This document shows, in pieces, positions 62,812 to 64,000 of a stretch of 64,000 nt of DNA (within the stretch, counting starts at the first letter, position 1; every line of letters starts with the position of its first letter). Origin of the DNA: Cryptomeria japonica (lineage: Eukaryota > Streptophyta > Pinopsida > Cupressales > Cupressaceae); contig NC_081407.1 in NCBI RefSeq assembly GCF_030272615.1, positions 141,798,897 to 141,862,896 on the forward strand, read 5' to 3'. The notes under the pieces were generated by a model. That model was not told the DNA's origin. It searched no databases and saw nothing but the letters and a program-made list of their open reading frames with translations. A program made the translations under genes and the position numbers.

Positions 62812-64000
62812 AATCATGCATCATTTATCTATTGCTTCAGGAGCTAAGCCAATCAAGCAAAAATTAAGAAAGATGAATCCGCATGTAGCATTAATGGTCA
62901 AAGCTGAACTAAAGAAGTTATTAGACGTTGGATTTATTCGACCTATAGACTATGTTGAATGGATTTCAAACATTGTGTCAGTTTCCAAACCAGATGGAAG
63001 CATCATGATATGCACAGATTTTAGGGATGTTAACAAAGCCTATCCAAAGGATGACTTTCCTTTTCCCAGCATCGACATAATTGTAGACCTCACATCAGGC
63101 CATGCAATGCTATCATTAATGGACGGTTTTTCTAGCTATAATCAAATCAAGATAGCTCCAGAGGATCAAGATAAAACAGCGTTCACCTGTCCTTGGGGAA
63201 CATATTGTTAGAATGTCATGCCTTTTGGCTTAAAGAATGCTGGGGCAACTTATCAAAGAGCAATGACGACAATCTTTCATGATATGATGCATACCTTCAT
63301 GGAGGACTATGTGGATGATTTACTGGCTAAGTCATTTACTCGGGAAGAACATCTATGCATATTAGAGAAAATATTTGAAAGATTAGAGAAACTCCAAGTC
63401 AAGCTCAACCCTAAGAAGTGTATCTTTGGAGTAACATCAGGCAAATTATTAGGCTACACTATGTCAGCAAAGGGTATTGAAGTAGATCCAGTGAAGGTAC
63501 AGGCCATCATGGAGATGCCACCTCCCAAGAACATTAGCCAACTCAGATCTCTACAAGGATGGCTACAGTCAATCAGGTGATTCATCGCCCAACTAGCAGA
63601 TAAAAGTCTACCATTCAATCATTTGCTACATAAAAACATACCATTCAAATGGGAAGCCAAATGTGCAGAATCATTCTATCAAATCAAGCAATATCTAATG
63701 AACCCACCAGTTCTAGTACCACCAACAGCAAGGAAGCCACTTATTCTCTACATATCAAAAATGGACATATCATTGGGGGCACTATTAGCACAAGAAGATA
63801 AAGAAGGCAAGGAACGACTTATTTATTACATCAGCGAGACATTAAATGGCTATGAGCTCAATTACACATCCATTGAGAAGGCTTGCTTAGTTGTAGTTTT
63901 CGCTTCTCAAAAGTTTCGACATTACATGCTAGCTCACACAATCAAGCTAGTAGCAAAAATTGATCCTCTCAAGTATTTACTCAACAAAGCAGCTCTTACA

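Overview
The window is a stretch of plant nuclear DNA, AT-rich and dominated by retrotransposon debris. The evidence is a three-exon NRT2-type nitrate transporter gene, PLS-type PPR repeats, plant Ty1/copia elements primed by initiator tRNA-Met, an L1-type LINE with an RNase H domain, and a Ty3/gypsy reverse transcriptase. Heavily nested elements, solo LTRs and many decayed reading frames suggest a very large genome. A gymnosperm is plausible, but the species is not established from sequence alone.

Layout. 1-2848 (+): a decayed reading frame of about 945 codons of unrecognised family. 2.9-5.8 kb: two copies of an LTR-like segment around a CGAT-rich tandem array. 6.3-6.9 kb: a CACTA-type transposase-associated domain remnant. 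7.2-9.2 kb (-): a CWC22 splicing-factor pseudogene with six stops but one unbroken frame. 10.7-11.6 kb (+): a PPR pseudogene. 12.0-18.25 kb (-): a nearly complete, inactivated copia element. 18.25-27 kb: gene-poor DNA with direct repeats and a 5S rRNA-derived inverted pair. 27.1-33 kb (+): the one intact gene, NRT2, with a long 5' region. 33.6-35.5 kb: a solo LTR inserted in a microsatellite with a perfect target duplication.

35.9-46.4 kb (-): an outer LTR element carrying a zinc-knuckle gag and an unrecognised frame of about 830 codons. A second element with gag and protease domains but no integrase or reverse transcriptase (39,759-44,763) is inserted into its gag. 47.4-48.3 kb: a decayed copy of the NRT2 5' flank, followed by a 460-bp TA/TATG satellite. 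51.7-54.45 kb (-): a second copia remnant split by a probable solo LTR. 54.45-58.86 kb (-): a decayed LINE. 59.4-62.0 kb: polypyrimidine/polypurine low-complexity DNA that switches strand twice. 62.0-64.0 kb (+): a gypsy pol remnant split by a 560-bp solo LTR and running off the window.

Only NRT2 looks functional: it has consistent splice junctions, no internal stop, the family motifs, and a poly(A) signal. Everything else coding is pseudogene or mobile-element derived. The features with most potential novelty are the two long unrecognised frames, the nested gag-protease-only element, the duplicated NRT2 5' flank, and the inverted 5S-derived pair.
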